Shown: positions 8,731 through 18,597 of the stretch, in pieces | How positions within the stretch are numbered: position 1 is the first letter of the stretch | How the letters are laid out: every line of letters starts with the position of its first letter | Assembly (NCBI GenBank): GCA_900770925.1 | Contig: CAAGLY010000024.1 | Coordinates: forward strand, 1-64,000 | Reading direction: 5' to 3' | Source: Bacilli bacterium | GTDB lineage: Bacteria > Bacillota_I > Bacilli_A > RFN20 > CAG-288 | DNA length: 64,000 bases | Notes under the pieces: model-generated | Told to the model about the DNA's origin: nothing | Seen by the model: the letters and a program-made list of their open reading frames with translations, nothing else | Database searches by the model: none | Program-made: the position numbers and the translations under genes

Positions 8731-10211
8731 TGAAGAAAATCAAGGCTTTAATTCCTATCCTTGGCTTAAGCCTCCTTACTTCCTGCTCTTTGGAAGATAG
8801 GATGATCTTCGGCGGAAACAAAAATTCTGTTTCTCAGAATCAACCGACCAGCAAAGATCCTAACGATAGCAGCTCTACTTCCGATACTCCTAGCTCTGAT
8901 GCAGACTTAGAAACCTTCGATGACTGCAAAAACTCTATCTTCTTCGCCCTCTACAACTATTACGGATTCGATGGCCAGCATTTCACCAACAAATGGCTTG
9001 GCAGGAACGATGCCCTTGCTGCCCACGGCTACAAAGTCACTGGTTATGAAGGTCAGAAGGATGCCCGTAAGTTCAAAATCGAACGTCAGGCAAATTCAGA
9101 CCTTCCGGCAGATGCAAAAATAGTCAGGGTCAACAATCAGAACTGGGATACGACAATTCAATACGCTAAGCCGTTTGCTAAGTATCATCCAAGGGCAGTC
9201 ATTTCCACCTGTAATGGTGTCGAAATGGCATCTTCTAACATCAAATCCGTTCAGTTCAAAGTCTCTAATGCTACGATGGGCGGCTTCTCTCCTACTTATC
9301 GTTCTGCCTTCGTTGATGGCTCTCTCCGTTATCTTGTTGCAAAGTACACGGCTCACATCCTTCCTATTGTCGCTGCTTCCGTTAATGCTCTGGATAATGG
9401 CAAAGCAAGGAAGAACGCAGATGGAACTGCTCTGCGTTTATCTATCTCCCAGTGGGCCATCCAGACCTTAGAAGAATACGACCGCAGGAATGCAGTTGAC
9501 TCTGTCTCGGAGGACCATCCGACTGTCCGTAAAATCAATGTCGATAAATACTTCGACAAAACAAATCCGGACTATGGACCTGAGAAATTATCTGAGTTTG
9601 TTTCTTCCTCCACAAAGGAAAACATTGAGGCTCTCTATGCTGAGAACGAAAGCAATGGTGATGCGGATAAAGCTGCTTTCCGTAAAGGAAAGACGTACAA
9701 ATGCGGCATCATTGCTCCTTCTAGCGTCAATGAACAGGTACAGCTCTACATTGATTTCATCAAAGGTTATTTAGCTAAGGCCTATAACTTCGAAGTCCTT
9801 CCGGTCGGTTCTGTTACATCCAGCAATACCCAGAAACAGGTAGCCATCCAGCTTTGCAACCAAGGCGCTAACTTCGTTATCTCAGTACAGGATGATACGG
9901 AGCGAAATGCAGCTGCTCAGGTCTGTAATGAAAAAGGTGTCTACTTCGCTATTGCAGGCTCCTGCCAGAACGCTCTCGATTACGCGGTAATCAAGAATCT
10001 TCCTTACTATGTTGGTTCCATTGGAACCTCTCCGGAAGAAGAACGCCGTTCTGCAAAAGAGAGGACAGAATACTATCTTCAGTGCAGGATCAAGCGTGCT
10101 CAGAGCCAAGATGCCTTATACGAATACGAGAAAGAAGTCAAAGGACTGAATAAGACAAAAGAAGAGTCCCTTAGCTTCTACGTTCCATTCGATAAAGAAA
10201 GAGATATCTAG
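8730..10211 (+). CDS. Substrate-binding lipoprotein of the sugar ABC transporter
   Basis: 493 residues with a lipoprotein signal: basic KK start, hydrophobic stretch and lipobox LLTSC, lipidated Cys at residue 19. A Ser/Thr/Asp-rich linker follows (to about 65). The segments KTYKCGIIAPSSVNEQV, GANFVISVQDD and GVYFAIAGS look like strands and turns of a type I periplasmic-binding protein. The homology to well-known ribose-binding proteins is weak by eye, so the substrate is unknown. It overlaps the permease stop as TAATG and has AAAGGAG before it. By position it is the extracellular receptor of the importer encoded at 4020-8730. Confidence 0.75.
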   Translation: MKKIKALIPILGLSLLTSCSLEDRMIFGGNKNSVSQNQPTSKDPNDSSSTSDTPSSDADLETFDDCKNSIFFALYNYYGFDGQHFTNKWLGRNDALAAHGYKVTGYEGQKDARKFKIERQANSDLPADAKIVRVNNQNWDTTIQYAKPFAKYHPRAVISTCNGVEMASSNIKSVQFKVSNATMGGFSPTYRSAFVDGSLRYLVAKYTAHILPIVAASVNALDNGKARKNADGTALRLSISQWAIQTLEEYDRRNAVDSVSEDHPTVRKINVDKYFDKTNPDYGPEKLSEFVSSSTKENIEALYAENESNGDADKAAFRKGKTYKCGIIAPSSVNEQVQLYIDFIKGYLAKAYNFEVLPVGSVTSSNTQKQVAIQLCNQGANFVISVQDDTERNAAAQVCNEKGVYFAIAGSCQNALDYAVIKNLPYYVGSIGTSPEEERRSAKERTEYYLQCRIKRAQSQDALYEYEKEVKGLNKTKEESLSFYVPFDKERDI

Positions 10212-10212
10212 C

Positions 10213-10968
10213 ATGGCTTCCTTCACCTTTGAATTCTACCCGAAATCACTGGCAAGACGGACTCAGTTCGATCTTGTCGTTCCTTCTCTCAATCTTCATG
10301 GTTCCTTAAACAATAAGGATGATAGGTACTATGAGAACTCTACAGAAACCTATCCTCTGATTCTCTGCTTATGCGGCTTCGGAGATAACGAGAAAGCCTT
10401 CCAACAGAACTCTTCTCTTATCTCTCTCTGCGAAGAAAACAAAGTCGCAGCATGCTTCATTAACGGCGAGAATAAATGGTATCTCAACCTTGGACAGATT
10501 GACAATTACTACGATTTGATTGAAAAAGACATCCTTGACTTCCTATACGGAAATTTCCGTTTCCTCTCCCGTAAGAAACCACTCATTATCATGGGTGTTT
10601 CAATGGGCGGATACGGAGCTCTCTACCACTATCTCAAGAATGTCGACAAGTATGCTGCTTGTGTTGCCTTATCCCCAGCTACGAAACCAGACTTCCTTGA
10701 TGAAAGCAAGTTCGGAACCCTTCGTTCCCTCTGCTTAGCAAGCAAAGAAAAGAAAAAGAACGTCTATCTCTCCGTCGGAAAGAATGACTTCATCATCGGG
10801 GCTTCTAAAGACTTTGATCAGTTCCTTATCGATAATGAAATCGGATTCTCGTATCGCTATTTAGAGAACAAAGACCATTCCTGGAAGACCTGGAGAGAAG
10901 AAATCTACAATGTCTTCGATTATCTGTCTGAAAATGGATTCATCGGCAAAAAGCCGAAATCAAAATAA
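10213..10968 (+). CDS. Esterase of the alpha/beta-hydrolase fold (esterase D / acetyl- or feruloyl-esterase like)
   Basis: 251 residues, no signal peptide, so cytoplasmic. The nucleophile elbow is GVSMGGYGAL with Ser near residue 129. KDHSWKTWREEIYNVFDYL near 221-240 carries the expected catalytic His and the W..W pattern of the PF00756 esterases. The start of the acid strand reads VYLSVGKNDF. The family includes acetylxylan and feruloyl esterases. In this operon it probably removes ester groups from imported plant oligosaccharides (inference from context). It starts two bases after the binding-protein gene. Confidence 0.82.
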   Translation: MASFTFEFYPKSLARRTQFDLVVPSLNLHGSLNNKDDRYYENSTETYPLILCLCGFGDNEKAFQQNSSLISLCEENKVAACFINGENKWYLNLGQIDNYYDLIEKDILDFLYGNFRFLSRKKPLIIMGVSMGGYGALYHYLKNVDKYAACVALSPATKPDFLDESKFGTLRSLCLASKEKKKNVYLSVGKNDFIIGASKDFDQFLIDNEIGFSYRYLENKDHSWKTWREEIYNVFDYLSENGFIGKKPKSK

Positions 10969-10983
10969 AAAAGGAGAAAAAAT

Positions 10984-13113
10984 ATGAAATCCAAGAAGTT
11001 AACATTAGTTGCTTCCCTGCTCTCTCTTGCTGCATTAGCTGGTTGCGGAAAAACCTCGGAGCCAAGTGCAAAGCCGACCGAACCTGCAAAGCCAAGTGAA
11101 TCTGCAAAGCCGACAGAAGAGCCTGAAGAAGTCGAGATCCAGAAGGAAGCGGCAGATAAAATTGTCTCAGCCTACAACCCGTCTTTAACTGGCAAGTTCT
11201 CTTTCAGCTACACCGCTAATTACAAAGTCGATGTCGATTCTCATGGTGGAACCGGCAAGCTTGACAGCTTCAAGCATGAGGTCGAAGACACTACTACCGG
11301 TGATATCGATCTTACCAGCGGAAATGTCTATCTCAAGATCTCCAAGACTTCCAAAGACAAGCGTCTTAGCCAGGAAGCTTCTAAGACAGAAGCCTTAGTC
11401 TACAAGGATGGAGATACCTATAAGTATGTCACCACGACTAGGGAAAACCCGGTTGCATTAGCTAGCGAAGAAGCAGCTATCAACAAGATTTCGGATCTTG
11501 TCTACTCTATTTCCTATAACTTAGCCGGCTATATCACCATGGATACCTTCAAATACGAAGGCGATAATAATTATCAGTGGCGTGAGTTCGGACTTTCTTC
11601 CACGGCAGTTGCTGCTGAGAACTGCAATGATCCTTATTACTTTGGAAAGAGGAAAGAAGGCGGACTGAATATCAAGACCAAGGTTCAGTATGTCGGCTAT
11701 AAGACCGATAACGGAATCTCTGATTTCTCCAACAAGGCCGATGACTATGCTGCTGAAGCTGTTGTTAAGACGAATAGCACGGGCTTAGTCACTTCTTACG
11801 CAGAGACCTATAACAAAGCTTCCCTTGATTTTGCTATCAGGACTCCGGCCCCGACGGTTGTCATTACCGGAAACCGTAATTTCTCTGCAAACTATGGTGC
11901 AACCTTTGAAAAGGCTGGAACCATTGAGCATCATCTTACCAAATCGGTTATCACATGGGATGAGAATCCAAAATGCACGTTTGAAGTCTATTCCTGCCCT
12001 GCTGATAATAAAGCCGCTAAAACGGCTATCAAGAGCGGAGATGAAGTCAAAGTCGGTGATTTATTAGCAGTCAAGGTTACTCCTTACGGACATAACAACA
12101 TCGTCAACGTCGCCTTAGGAACTACTTCTGCTGAAGTTTCTGATGATGGATTCTACTATTTCGAAGTCAGCGAAGGTGCCAAGAAGCTCGCTGCTAACAT
12201 CAATGGTTCCGATAGGAAACCGGATGTCAAGTATGCGACTGTCACCACTGAAAAAGGCGAACACGTTAAGTCCTTCACTGTCAAATACAGGACCTATCCG
12301 AATACTACGGCCTTGAGGGATTTAGATGCTCAGAATCGTGCTCCTATTGGCCAGGCGAACTACCTTGTCTTAACCGCTGAATTCGATGAAGGATATGAAT
12401 TAGATGCCTTCACTGTCAACGGAAATGCTGCCAGTAACTTCGGTCAGTGGTGCTATGCCATCAAAACAGAGGGAACCTATGCATGCAAAGTCACGGCTAA
12501 GGCTGTTTCTGAGACTCCTGTTTCCAAAGATGTTGAGTTCACTCTCAACAAGGATGCTGGTGTCAAATCTGCCACTGTCTCTACTAGGGACGACCATAAT
12601 CCGGCAACCATTACCGATGTCACTGCTGCTGGAAAAGCAGAAGCCAAGACTGGTCGTCTCTTCTGTGTCAAAGTTGAACTGAATGCTGGATATCAGCTTG
12701 ATCTTGTGAAATCTGGAAAGACAGTTGCTGGTTTCAGGAATGGTTATTACTATTTCAGCAACTTTGCAGCTGGATCCCATGTTATCGATATTGTCACCCG
12801 TGCTGCTGAACCGGCAATCCAGTATGTGAACTTCACAATCGTAAAAGATGATGGTGTCAAGTCTGCATCCGTCTATACTGTGGATAACTTCAACTTTGCA
12901 GGTAGGATGGATTATACTGCCGCTAAGAAGGCAGAAGCCAAGGAAGGCCGTTTCCTTTGTGTCAAAGTCGAACTGAAGGATGGCTACGAAGTTGTTTCTG
13001 TCAAGAATGGCGAAGTCGCTGGTAATCTCCAGGGTGGTTATTATTGCTTCAATGGTTCCACTGCCGGAGAAGTTACCTATACTATCGTCACCAAAGCCTC
13101 TGTTGCTGCCTAA
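10984..13113 (+). CDS. Large surface lipoprotein with C-terminal tandem repeats
   Basis: 709 residues. The lipobox LAALAGC puts the lipidated Cys at residue 21. A Pro/Lys/Ser/Glu-rich spacer (KPTEPAKPSESAKP) runs to about 45. The middle part is of unknown fold. The C-terminal third has related units of about 95-100 residues, seen by the repeated pattern 'V.FT..KD.GVKSA.V.T' followed by 'AEAK.GR..CVKVEL..GY' and 'GYY.F', beginning near residues 517 and 615, with a weaker copy before them. These resemble bacterial surface repeats. RBS AAAAAGGAGAAAA precedes the ATG. It may bind polysaccharide at the cell surface next to the transporter, but no family was recognised. Confidence 0.7.
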   Translation: MKSKKLTLVASLLSLAALAGCGKTSEPSAKPTEPAKPSESAKPTEEPEEVEIQKEAADKIVSAYNPSLTGKFSFSYTANYKVDVDSHGGTGKLDSFKHEVEDTTTGDIDLTSGNVYLKISKTSKDKRLSQEASKTEALVYKDGDTYKYVTTTRENPVALASEEAAINKISDLVYSISYNLAGYITMDTFKYEGDNNYQWREFGLSSTAVAAENCNDPYYFGKRKEGGLNIKTKVQYVGYKTDNGISDFSNKADDYAAEAVVKTNSTGLVTSYAETYNKASLDFAIRTPAPTVVITGNRNFSANYGATFEKAGTIEHHLTKSVITWDENPKCTFEVYSCPADNKAAKTAIKSGDEVKVGDLLAVKVTPYGHNNIVNVALGTTSAEVSDDGFYYFEVSEGAKKLAANINGSDRKPDVKYATVTTEKGEHVKSFTVKYRTYPNTTALRDLDAQNRAPIGQANYLVLTAEFDEGYELDAFTVNGNAASNFGQWCYAIKTEGTYACKVTAKAVSETPVSKDVEFTLNKDAGVKSATVSTRDDHNPATITDVTAAGKAEAKTGRLFCVKVELNAGYQLDLVKSGKTVAGFRNGYYYFSNFAAGSHVIDIVTRAAEPAIQYVNFTIVKDDGVKSASVYTVDNFNFAGRMDYTAAKKAEAKEGRFLCVKVELKDGYEVVSVKNGEVAGNLQGGYYCFNGSTAGEVTYTIVTKASVAA

Positions 13114-13134
13114 TCTGATTTGAATATTTTGATT

Positions 13135-13160
13135 CGGAAGGTGCTATATAGCACCTTCCG
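13135..13160 (+). terminator. Perfect palindrome between the lipoprotein and GH3 genes
   Basis: A 26-base perfect inverted repeat (arms 13135-13147 and 13148-13160, GC-rich outer part) lies 21 bases after the lipoprotein stop. No T-run follows, and the GH3 ribosome-binding site AAGGAGG begins about 10 bases later. It could be a weak terminator that splits expression of the transport and catabolic halves, or an operator. Confidence 0.5.
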
Positions 13161-13180
13161 GATTCTTCAAGGAGGTCTTA

Positions 13181-14923
13181 ATGTCTGTCAATCTGAAAGA
13201 AAAGCCTTTTTATCTGAGCGATAGCCAGATTGAATGGGTGAATAAGACCAAAGAGCGAAGGACTCAAGAGGAGAAAATCCAACAACTTTTCATTCATCTT
13301 ACTGCCAAGCAGGATGAAGCTTATCTGAAGGATGTTGTCACCAAGTGGAAGTTTGGCGGAGCCCGCTTCAATCCTTCTTCTGCAGAGAATATTGCCAAGC
13401 ATAATTTCATTCTGCAGAGAGAGACGAAGATTCCTCTTCTGATCGCTGCGAACACCGAATCCGGTGGTAATGGTGCTTATCGAGGAGGAACAGAAGTCGG
13501 ATGTGAAACGAAGGTCGCGTCCACGAAGGATCCTCACTATGCCTATGAGTTAGGAAAGGTTTCCGCTGAAGAAGCGAAGGCGGTTGGTATCAATACTCTC
13601 TTTGCACCGATTGTCGATATTGACTATCAGTTCCATAATCCGATTATTCCTTATCGTACCTTCGGAAATGATCCAGATAGGGTGAAGGAGTTCTCTCTTG
13701 AATTCCTCAAAGGCGTTCAGGAGGAAGGACTTCTTGCCTGTGCGAAGCATTTCCCAGGAGATGGTGTCGATGAACGGGATCAGCATCTTTCTTTGACTAG
13801 CAACACTTTGTCTTGCGAAGAGTGGGATAAGAGCTACGGAAAAGTCTATTCTGCTTTGATTGATGCTTCTCTTCCTAGGATCAGGGTCGGACATATTGCC
13901 CTGCCATCCTATCAGAAGAAGTTCTCGAAGGATGAAAATATGGATGTTCTTCCTGCTTCTGTTTCTAAGGAAATCCTTACCTCCCTCCTAAGAGGAAAAT
14001 TAGGGTTCAATGGATTGATTGTCTCTGATGCTACTCATAGGGTCGGACTCACTGCTTCTAGGAAACGGAGCGAATTCCTTCCTAAGAGGGTAGAAGCCGG
14101 TATCGATAGGATTCTTTTCTACAATGACTATGATGAAGATATCGAATACAGGAAAAACGGACTGAAGAAAGGCCTTCTCTCTCAGGAACGTTTGGAAGAG
14201 GCTGTTACTCGAATCCTGGCGACCAAAGCTAGGCTTGATCCTTCCTTAAGGAAACCGCAAGAGACTCCAATCTACTCCTTGATGGGAACGAAGGAACATA
14301 GGAAAGTCCAAGATGAGGTATCCGATAAAGGAATCGTACTTGTCAAAGAGGAAAAAGGAGTTCTTCCGTTATCTCCCGAAAAAGGAAAACGAATCCTTCT
14401 TGTCCCTCAGCATGAAGATAGTCCCTTTGATAACAGGATGCCGAAAAGAGGTCCTTCTATCTATGAGACAATTGCTCATAGGTTAGAGGAAAAAGGCTTC
14501 CAGGTTACTATCTTTGAATCCCTTAGGGATAAAGCAAAGAAACTCCCGCCTAGGGAAGCACTGAGCATTATCTCCAATGTCTACAACAATAAGACCCCAA
14601 TTAAAGAACTTACAGACAATTATGATCTTGTGATTCATGTCTGTGACTTCGATACGCATAATACAGTGAACCGCAGGACCTATAAGAGGTCGAAAGGAAC
14701 TCCCGATGTTCCTTGGTACGTCAATGAGCTTCCTACCATTAGGATCTCTTTGAAAAATCCGTTCCACCTCTTTGATGCCCCGCAGGTTAAAACCTATATC
14801 AACTGTTACGATAAGAATCCGTCAACGATTTCTCATCTGATTAAGAAGCTCACCGGAGAAGAGAAGTTCTTAGGTGTATCACCTGTGGATTGCTTCTGCT
14901 TAGATCCGTTGTGCCGGAAATAA
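13181..14923 (+). CDS. Glycoside hydrolase family 3 enzyme
   Basis: 580 residues, no signal peptide, so intracellular. GH3 barrel features: KFGGARF near the start, KHFPGDGVDERDQH near 189, GHIALPSY after LPMIMV, and IVSDATHMVGL near 280 whose Asp is at the nucleophile position. AGG codons give PMIMVGH, THMVGL, SMKRSEF and AGIDMILF, all agreeing with GH3 consensus hydrophobics. A shorter C-terminal domain (from ~380) follows. GH3 includes beta-glucosidases, beta-xylosidases and N-acetylglucosaminidases; the sequence alone does not fix specificity. The adjoining uxuB and uxuA suggest it cuts uronic-acid-bearing oligosaccharides. AAGGAGG precedes ATG 13181. Confidence 0.88.
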   Translation: MSVNLKEKPFYLSDSQIEWVNKTKERRTQEEKIQQLFIHLTAKQDEAYLKDVVTKWKFGGARFNPSSAENIAKHNFILQRETKIPLLIAANTESGGNGAYRGGTEVGCETKVASTKDPHYAYELGKVSAEEAKAVGINTLFAPIVDIDYQFHNPIIPYRTFGNDPDRVKEFSLEFLKGVQEEGLLACAKHFPGDGVDERDQHLSLTSNTLSCEEWDKSYGKVYSALIDASLPRIRVGHIALPSYQKKFSKDENMDVLPASVSKEILTSLLRGKLGFNGLIVSDATHRVGLTASRKRSEFLPKRVEAGIDRILFYNDYDEDIEYRKNGLKKGLLSQERLEEAVTRILATKARLDPSLRKPQETPIYSLMGTKEHRKVQDEVSDKGIVLVKEEKGVLPLSPEKGKRILLVPQHEDSPFDNRMPKRGPSIYETIAHRLEEKGFQVTIFESLRDKAKKLPPREALSIISNVYNNKTPIKELTDNYDLVIHVCDFDTHNTVNRRTYKRSKGTPDVPWYVNELPTIRISLKNPFHLFDAPQVKTYINCYDKNPSTISHLIKKLTGEEKFLGVSPVDCFCLDPLCRK

Positions 14924-14940
14924 TAAAGGAGAAAATTAAG

Positions 14941-15786
14941 ATGTTACCAATTCAGGTTAATTTAAAAGACAAAGTTGTCGTCATCACTGGTGCCGGAGGA
15001 GTCATCTGCTCTTATCTGGCACGCATTTATGCCGAGAGCGGTGCTAAGGTTGCTCTTCTCGACCTCAATAAAGAGAGGGCCGAGAAAAACGCCAAGGCCC
15101 TCCGCGAAGAAGGCTATGTTGCCTATGGCTATGAAGCCAACGTTCTGAAGAAGGACTCTCTCTCTGCCTGCCATGAGCAGATCTTAAAGGACTTAGGCCC
15201 CTGCGATATTCTTGTCAATGGAGCTGGTGGAAATAATCCGCGTGCTACGACCGACAACGAGTTTGCAGAGCTTGATGATGCCAAGAAAGGAATCAAGAGC
15301 TTCTTTGAACTTGATGAGAGCGGAGTTGAGTTTGTCTTCAATCTCAACTTCCTTGGAACTCTTCTTCCGACTCAGATCTTTGCCGAAGATAGGATTGGTC
15401 GTAAGGATTGCTCAATTTTGAACATCTCTTCTAGGAATGCTTTCACTCCACTCACAAAGATTCCTGCTTATTCTGGCGCAAAAGCTGCTGTTTCTAACTT
15501 CACAAAGTGGCTTGCTGTTCACTTCTCCCATGTTGGAATCCGTGTCAATGCCATTGCTCCTGGATTCTTCTCTACGAAGCAGAACGAAAAGCTTTTATGG
15601 AATCCGGATGGCACTCCGACCGCTCGTACTGGCAAGATCTTAGCCGCTACTCCTAGGGGACGCTTCGGTGTTGTTGAGGACTTAGGTGGCGCTGTCTTAT
15701 TCCTCTCTAGCCCGGAGGCTGCCGGCTTTGTGACCGGTGTTGTCCTTCCGATTGATGGCGGATTCTCTTCCTATTCTGGAGTCTAA
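14941..15786 (+). CDS. uxuB: D-mannonate oxidoreductase (fructuronate reductase), SDR type
   Basis: 281 residues. Short-chain dehydrogenase: the Rossmann glycine loop is ITGAGGVICSY near 20-30, NGAGG near 94, Ser in NISSMNAF, and the YxxxK pair in PAYSGAKAA. The whole C-terminal half matches the SDR-type UxuB of Bacilli: SSMNAFTPLTKIPAYSG, VNAIAPGFF, ATPMGRFG, and a final IDGGFSSYSGV. The AGG codons at 15433 and 15655 are the Met of SSMNAF and ATPMGRFG. The enzyme interconverts fructuronate and mannonate with NAD(P)H. ATG 14941 has AAAGGAG upstream; an upstream in-frame codon at 14890 overlaps the GH3 gene and is rejected. Confidence 0.92.
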   Translation: MLPIQVNLKDKVVVITGAGGVICSYLARIYAESGAKVALLDLNKERAEKNAKALREEGYVAYGYEANVLKKDSLSACHEQILKDLGPCDILVNGAGGNNPRATTDNEFAELDDAKKGIKSFFELDESGVEFVFNLNFLGTLLPTQIFAEDRIGRKDCSILNISSRNAFTPLTKIPAYSGAKAAVSNFTKWLAVHFSHVGIRVNAIAPGFFSTKQNEKLLWNPDGTPTARTGKILAATPRGRFGVVEDLGGAVLFLSSPEAAGFVTGVVLPIDGGFSSYSGV

Positions 15787-15790
15787 AATC

Positions 15791-16618
15791 ATGCTGTTTC
15801 AGAAGAAATCCGATTTTCTTGTCTGCAGGGACAGCGATGGCACTGTCATGGATACTAGGACGATTAAGCACTATAACTGCTTTGGTCCTAGCTTCGTGGA
15901 TGTCTATGCCATCCAAGACCATAAGGACGAGATTCTCAAAGAGTGGAATCGAATCAATCTCTTTTCCATCACACGCGGTATCAATCGTTTCCAAGGATTA
16001 AACGATATTCTCGACTATGTCGGAAAATTCGGCTATTCCTATTCTGGAAAAGATAGCTTTGCTTCCTGGGTCAAGACGACGAAGGAACTCTCTCCGAGAG
16101 CCTTGAAGGAATACAGGGAAGCAAACGAAAAAGATAATCTTTGCAGGAAGCTTGCTCTGCAATGGTCCGATGAAGTCAATCGTCGCATCTCTCTTCTTCC
16201 TTTAGGTCAACCCTTTGCTCCGGTGAAGGAAATCATCTCACAGATTAAAGATGAAGTCGATTTGGTAGGAGTAAGCTCTGCCAATGAAGGAGCCGTTACG
16301 GAAGAATGGAAGGGAGCTGGCATCTATTCTCTCTTCCGGTTTGTTGCCTGTCAGAGTGTCGGCAAGAAAGATAGGATTATTCAGAAAGCCCTGGAATGTG
16401 GTTATGAGAAAGATAACACTGTAAGGTTAGGGGATGCCCTTGGCGATATCGAGGCTAGCAAAGCAAATGGTGTTCACTTCTTCCCGATTCTTCCTGGAAA
16501 GGAGAAGGAATCCTGGGAGGAATTCTACAAAGAAGGGCTTCCTCATCTTCTCTCTCATACGTTTACGTTAGAGTATCAGGAACAGCTCTATAAAAAGTTC
16601 TTTGACTGTCTGAAATAA
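15791..16618 (+). CDS. HAD-superfamily hydrolase of the uronate operon
   Basis: 275 residues. The N-terminal DSDGTVMDTMTIKHYNCFGP is the HAD motif DxDGT followed by the sequence typical of phosphatases found beside uronate genes; its TMT codon is AGG. VGVSSANE (motif II Ser), the Lys in KDRIIQKAL and LGDALGDIEA (motif IV acidic residues) complete the set. It probably dephosphorylates a sugar acid or intermediate, but the substrate is not known. ATG 15791 lies four bases after uxuB with a weak GGAG. The in-frame start at 15737 would overlap uxuB and is not used. Confidence 0.82.
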   Translation: MLFQKKSDFLVCRDSDGTVMDTRTIKHYNCFGPSFVDVYAIQDHKDEILKEWNRINLFSITRGINRFQGLNDILDYVGKFGYSYSGKDSFASWVKTTKELSPRALKEYREANEKDNLCRKLALQWSDEVNRRISLLPLGQPFAPVKEIISQIKDEVDLVGVSSANEGAVTEEWKGAGIYSLFRFVACQSVGKKDRIIQKALECGYEKDNTVRLGDALGDIEASKANGVHFFPILPGKEKESWEEFYKEGLPHLLSHTFTLEYQEQLYKKFFDCLK

Positions 16619-16640
16619 GATAGCAGAAGAGGTAAAAAAC

Positions 16641-18584
16641 ATGAAAATTACAGAACCAATCAAAGTCGGTAAGATTACGCTTAAGAACCGTATCATGTTC
16701 CCGCCGCTCACTACTGGTTATGAAGAACGCGATGGCTCTATCGGAGAGCATTCCCGTGCTTTCTATACCCGCTTAGCCAAAGGCGGTGTCGGCTACATTG
16801 TTATCGGTGATGTTGTTCCGGTCAATACTGTTTCTCCGACTCCGAAGCTTTTCTGTGATGAACAGATTGGATCTTTCAAGGCTTTAGCGGACTCGGTTCA
16901 TGCCTATGGTGCTAAACTTGGTCTTCAGCTCTTCCATCCGGAATATGATACCGAAGCCATTATCAACTTCATTAAACAGGGCAAACGCAACGAAGCTTTT
17001 GCAAAGCTCCATCATGATAGGCTTCATTTTACGGATGAAGTTACTCCGGAGAAGCTTGCTTCCATCTTAGAGCATATCAAGGCCTGCGCACATCGCGCCT
17101 ATGAGGCTGGTGTTGATGTCATTGAAGTCCATGGTGACCGTGTTGTCGGAAGCCTCTGCTCCACGATTTTGAATCATCGTACCGATGAATATGGTGGAAG
17201 CTTTGAAAACCGTACTCGTTTTGCTCTTGAATTCGTCAAAGCCATCAAGGAAGGTGCTCCGGATATCACCATCGACTATAAGCTTCCGATTGTTACCAAG
17301 AGAAAAGACGGCACCTATCAGGGTAAAGGCGGTCTTGTCCTTGAAGAAGCTGTCAAGCTTGCTAAGCTGTTAGAGAAAAACGGAGTCGACAGGATTCATG
17401 TTGCTCAGGCTAACCACACTGGAAATAGGAATGATACTATTCCGGCTAGGGGAACCCGTGCTTACGGATTCAGGGTCGAAGAGGCAAAGGCCATCAAGGC
17501 TGCTGTTTCTATTCCAGTTTCCATTGTCGGCCGTATCTGTACAGTGAAAGCTGCCGAAAGCTTAATCGAGCAGAATGTCTGCGATATTGTTGCCTTTGGC
17601 CGTAATCATCTTACCGATCCGGACATTGCAAATAAGATCGCTGATGGTAAGGATTATCTTATCCGTCAGTGTATCAACTGCAACAAGGGCTGCACCGATA
17701 AGATTCAGAAAGCTCAGTTCCTCTCCTGCGTCTTAAATGCTGAGAACGGATACGAAGCAACTCGTTCTATTACAAAAGCAGTTAATCCTCGCACTGTCGC
17801 TGTTGTCGGCGGCGGTATTGCCGGCTTAGAAGCTGCCCGTGTCCTTGCTCTGAAAGGACATAAGGTCGACTTATACGAGAAGAGCTACCGTCTTGGCGGA
17901 CAGATCAACATCGCTTCTGTTCCTCCTCGCAAAGAGGAAAGGCGCCGTATCCTCAACTTCTATGACCGTGTCCTTCCGACCTTAGATGTCCATTTCCATC
18001 TTGGTGTCGAATTCACTAAGGAAAGGGCAAAGAACTATTCTGATATCATTGTTGCTATCGGTGCCCATAACTTAGTTCCGCATATTCCGGGTATTGACGG
18101 CGAGAATGTTGTCTCTGCCTGGGATGTCCTCGATAACAAGGAAATTGTCTATGGTTCTGTCGCCGTCTGCGGTGGCGGACTTGTCGGAGCCGAAACAGCC
18201 GAATACCTTGCTGACAAGGGATATGATGTTACCATTGTCGAGAGGATGGATAAAATTGCTAAAGAAGAGAGCAATACGATTCTTCCGACTAGGCAGAAAG
18301 ACTTTGCAGATCACAATGTCAAGCAGCTTGTTAAGACTAAGATTGTCAAGATGGATATCCATGGCTTAACCTGCGACAAGCTCGATGAGAATAACCAGCC
18401 GGTCGAGACCATTGAAATCCCCTGCGATACGATCGTCAACGCTCTTGCTTCGCAGAAGAACAGGATTGATCTTGAAGGTGTCAAGGCTAATGTCGTTTAT
18501 GTCGGCGACTGCGCAGGCGAGCGTCCGTCTAACATCGATCATGCCATCAAGTCTGCCTACGATGCGGCTAACTCCATCAACTAA
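16641..18584 (+). CDS. NADH:flavin oxidoreductase / 2,4-dienoyl-CoA reductase-like FMN-FAD enzyme
   Basis: 647 residues in three parts. Residues 1-335 are an old-yellow-enzyme FMN barrel (KNRIMFPPLTTGYE, EVHGDRVVGSL, NRTRFALEFV). An iron-sulfur cluster motif follows: CINCNKGC near 343 plus a later Cys in FLSC. The last part binds FAD and NAD(P): VVGGGIAGLEAA near 390 and VCGGGLVGAETAEYL near 510. Architecture equals the dienoyl-CoA reductase/enoate reductase/trimethylamine dehydrogenase family. Its substrate is unclear; position between uxuB and uxuA suggests reduction of an unsaturated sugar acid or aromatic side group released during plant-polymer breakdown (inference). Conserved Arg residues are CGT, none is AGG. 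Confidence 0.88.
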   Translation: MKITEPIKVGKITLKNRIMFPPLTTGYEERDGSIGEHSRAFYTRLAKGGVGYIVIGDVVPVNTVSPTPKLFCDEQIGSFKALADSVHAYGAKLGLQLFHPEYDTEAIINFIKQGKRNEAFAKLHHDRLHFTDEVTPEKLASILEHIKACAHRAYEAGVDVIEVHGDRVVGSLCSTILNHRTDEYGGSFENRTRFALEFVKAIKEGAPDITIDYKLPIVTKRKDGTYQGKGGLVLEEAVKLAKLLEKNGVDRIHVAQANHTGNRNDTIPARGTRAYGFRVEEAKAIKAAVSIPVSIVGRICTVKAAESLIEQNVCDIVAFGRNHLTDPDIANKIADGKDYLIRQCINCNKGCTDKIQKAQFLSCVLNAENGYEATRSITKAVNPRTVAVVGGGIAGLEAARVLALKGHKVDLYEKSYRLGGQINIASVPPRKEERRRILNFYDRVLPTLDVHFHLGVEFTKERAKNYSDIIVAIGAHNLVPHIPGIDGENVVSAWDVLDNKEIVYGSVAVCGGGLVGAETAEYLADKGYDVTIVERMDKIAKEESNTILPTRQKDFADHNVKQLVKTKIVKMDIHGLTCDKLDENNQPVETIEIPCDTIVNALASQKNRIDLEGVKANVVYVGDCAGERPSNIDHAIKSAYDAANSIN

Positions 18585-18597
18585 ATAAGGAGAAGAT

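Noticed and set aside
13135..13160. Palindrome as a site-specific recombination or origin element
   Set aside because: Its position between two genes of one operon is better explained by a weak terminator or operator.
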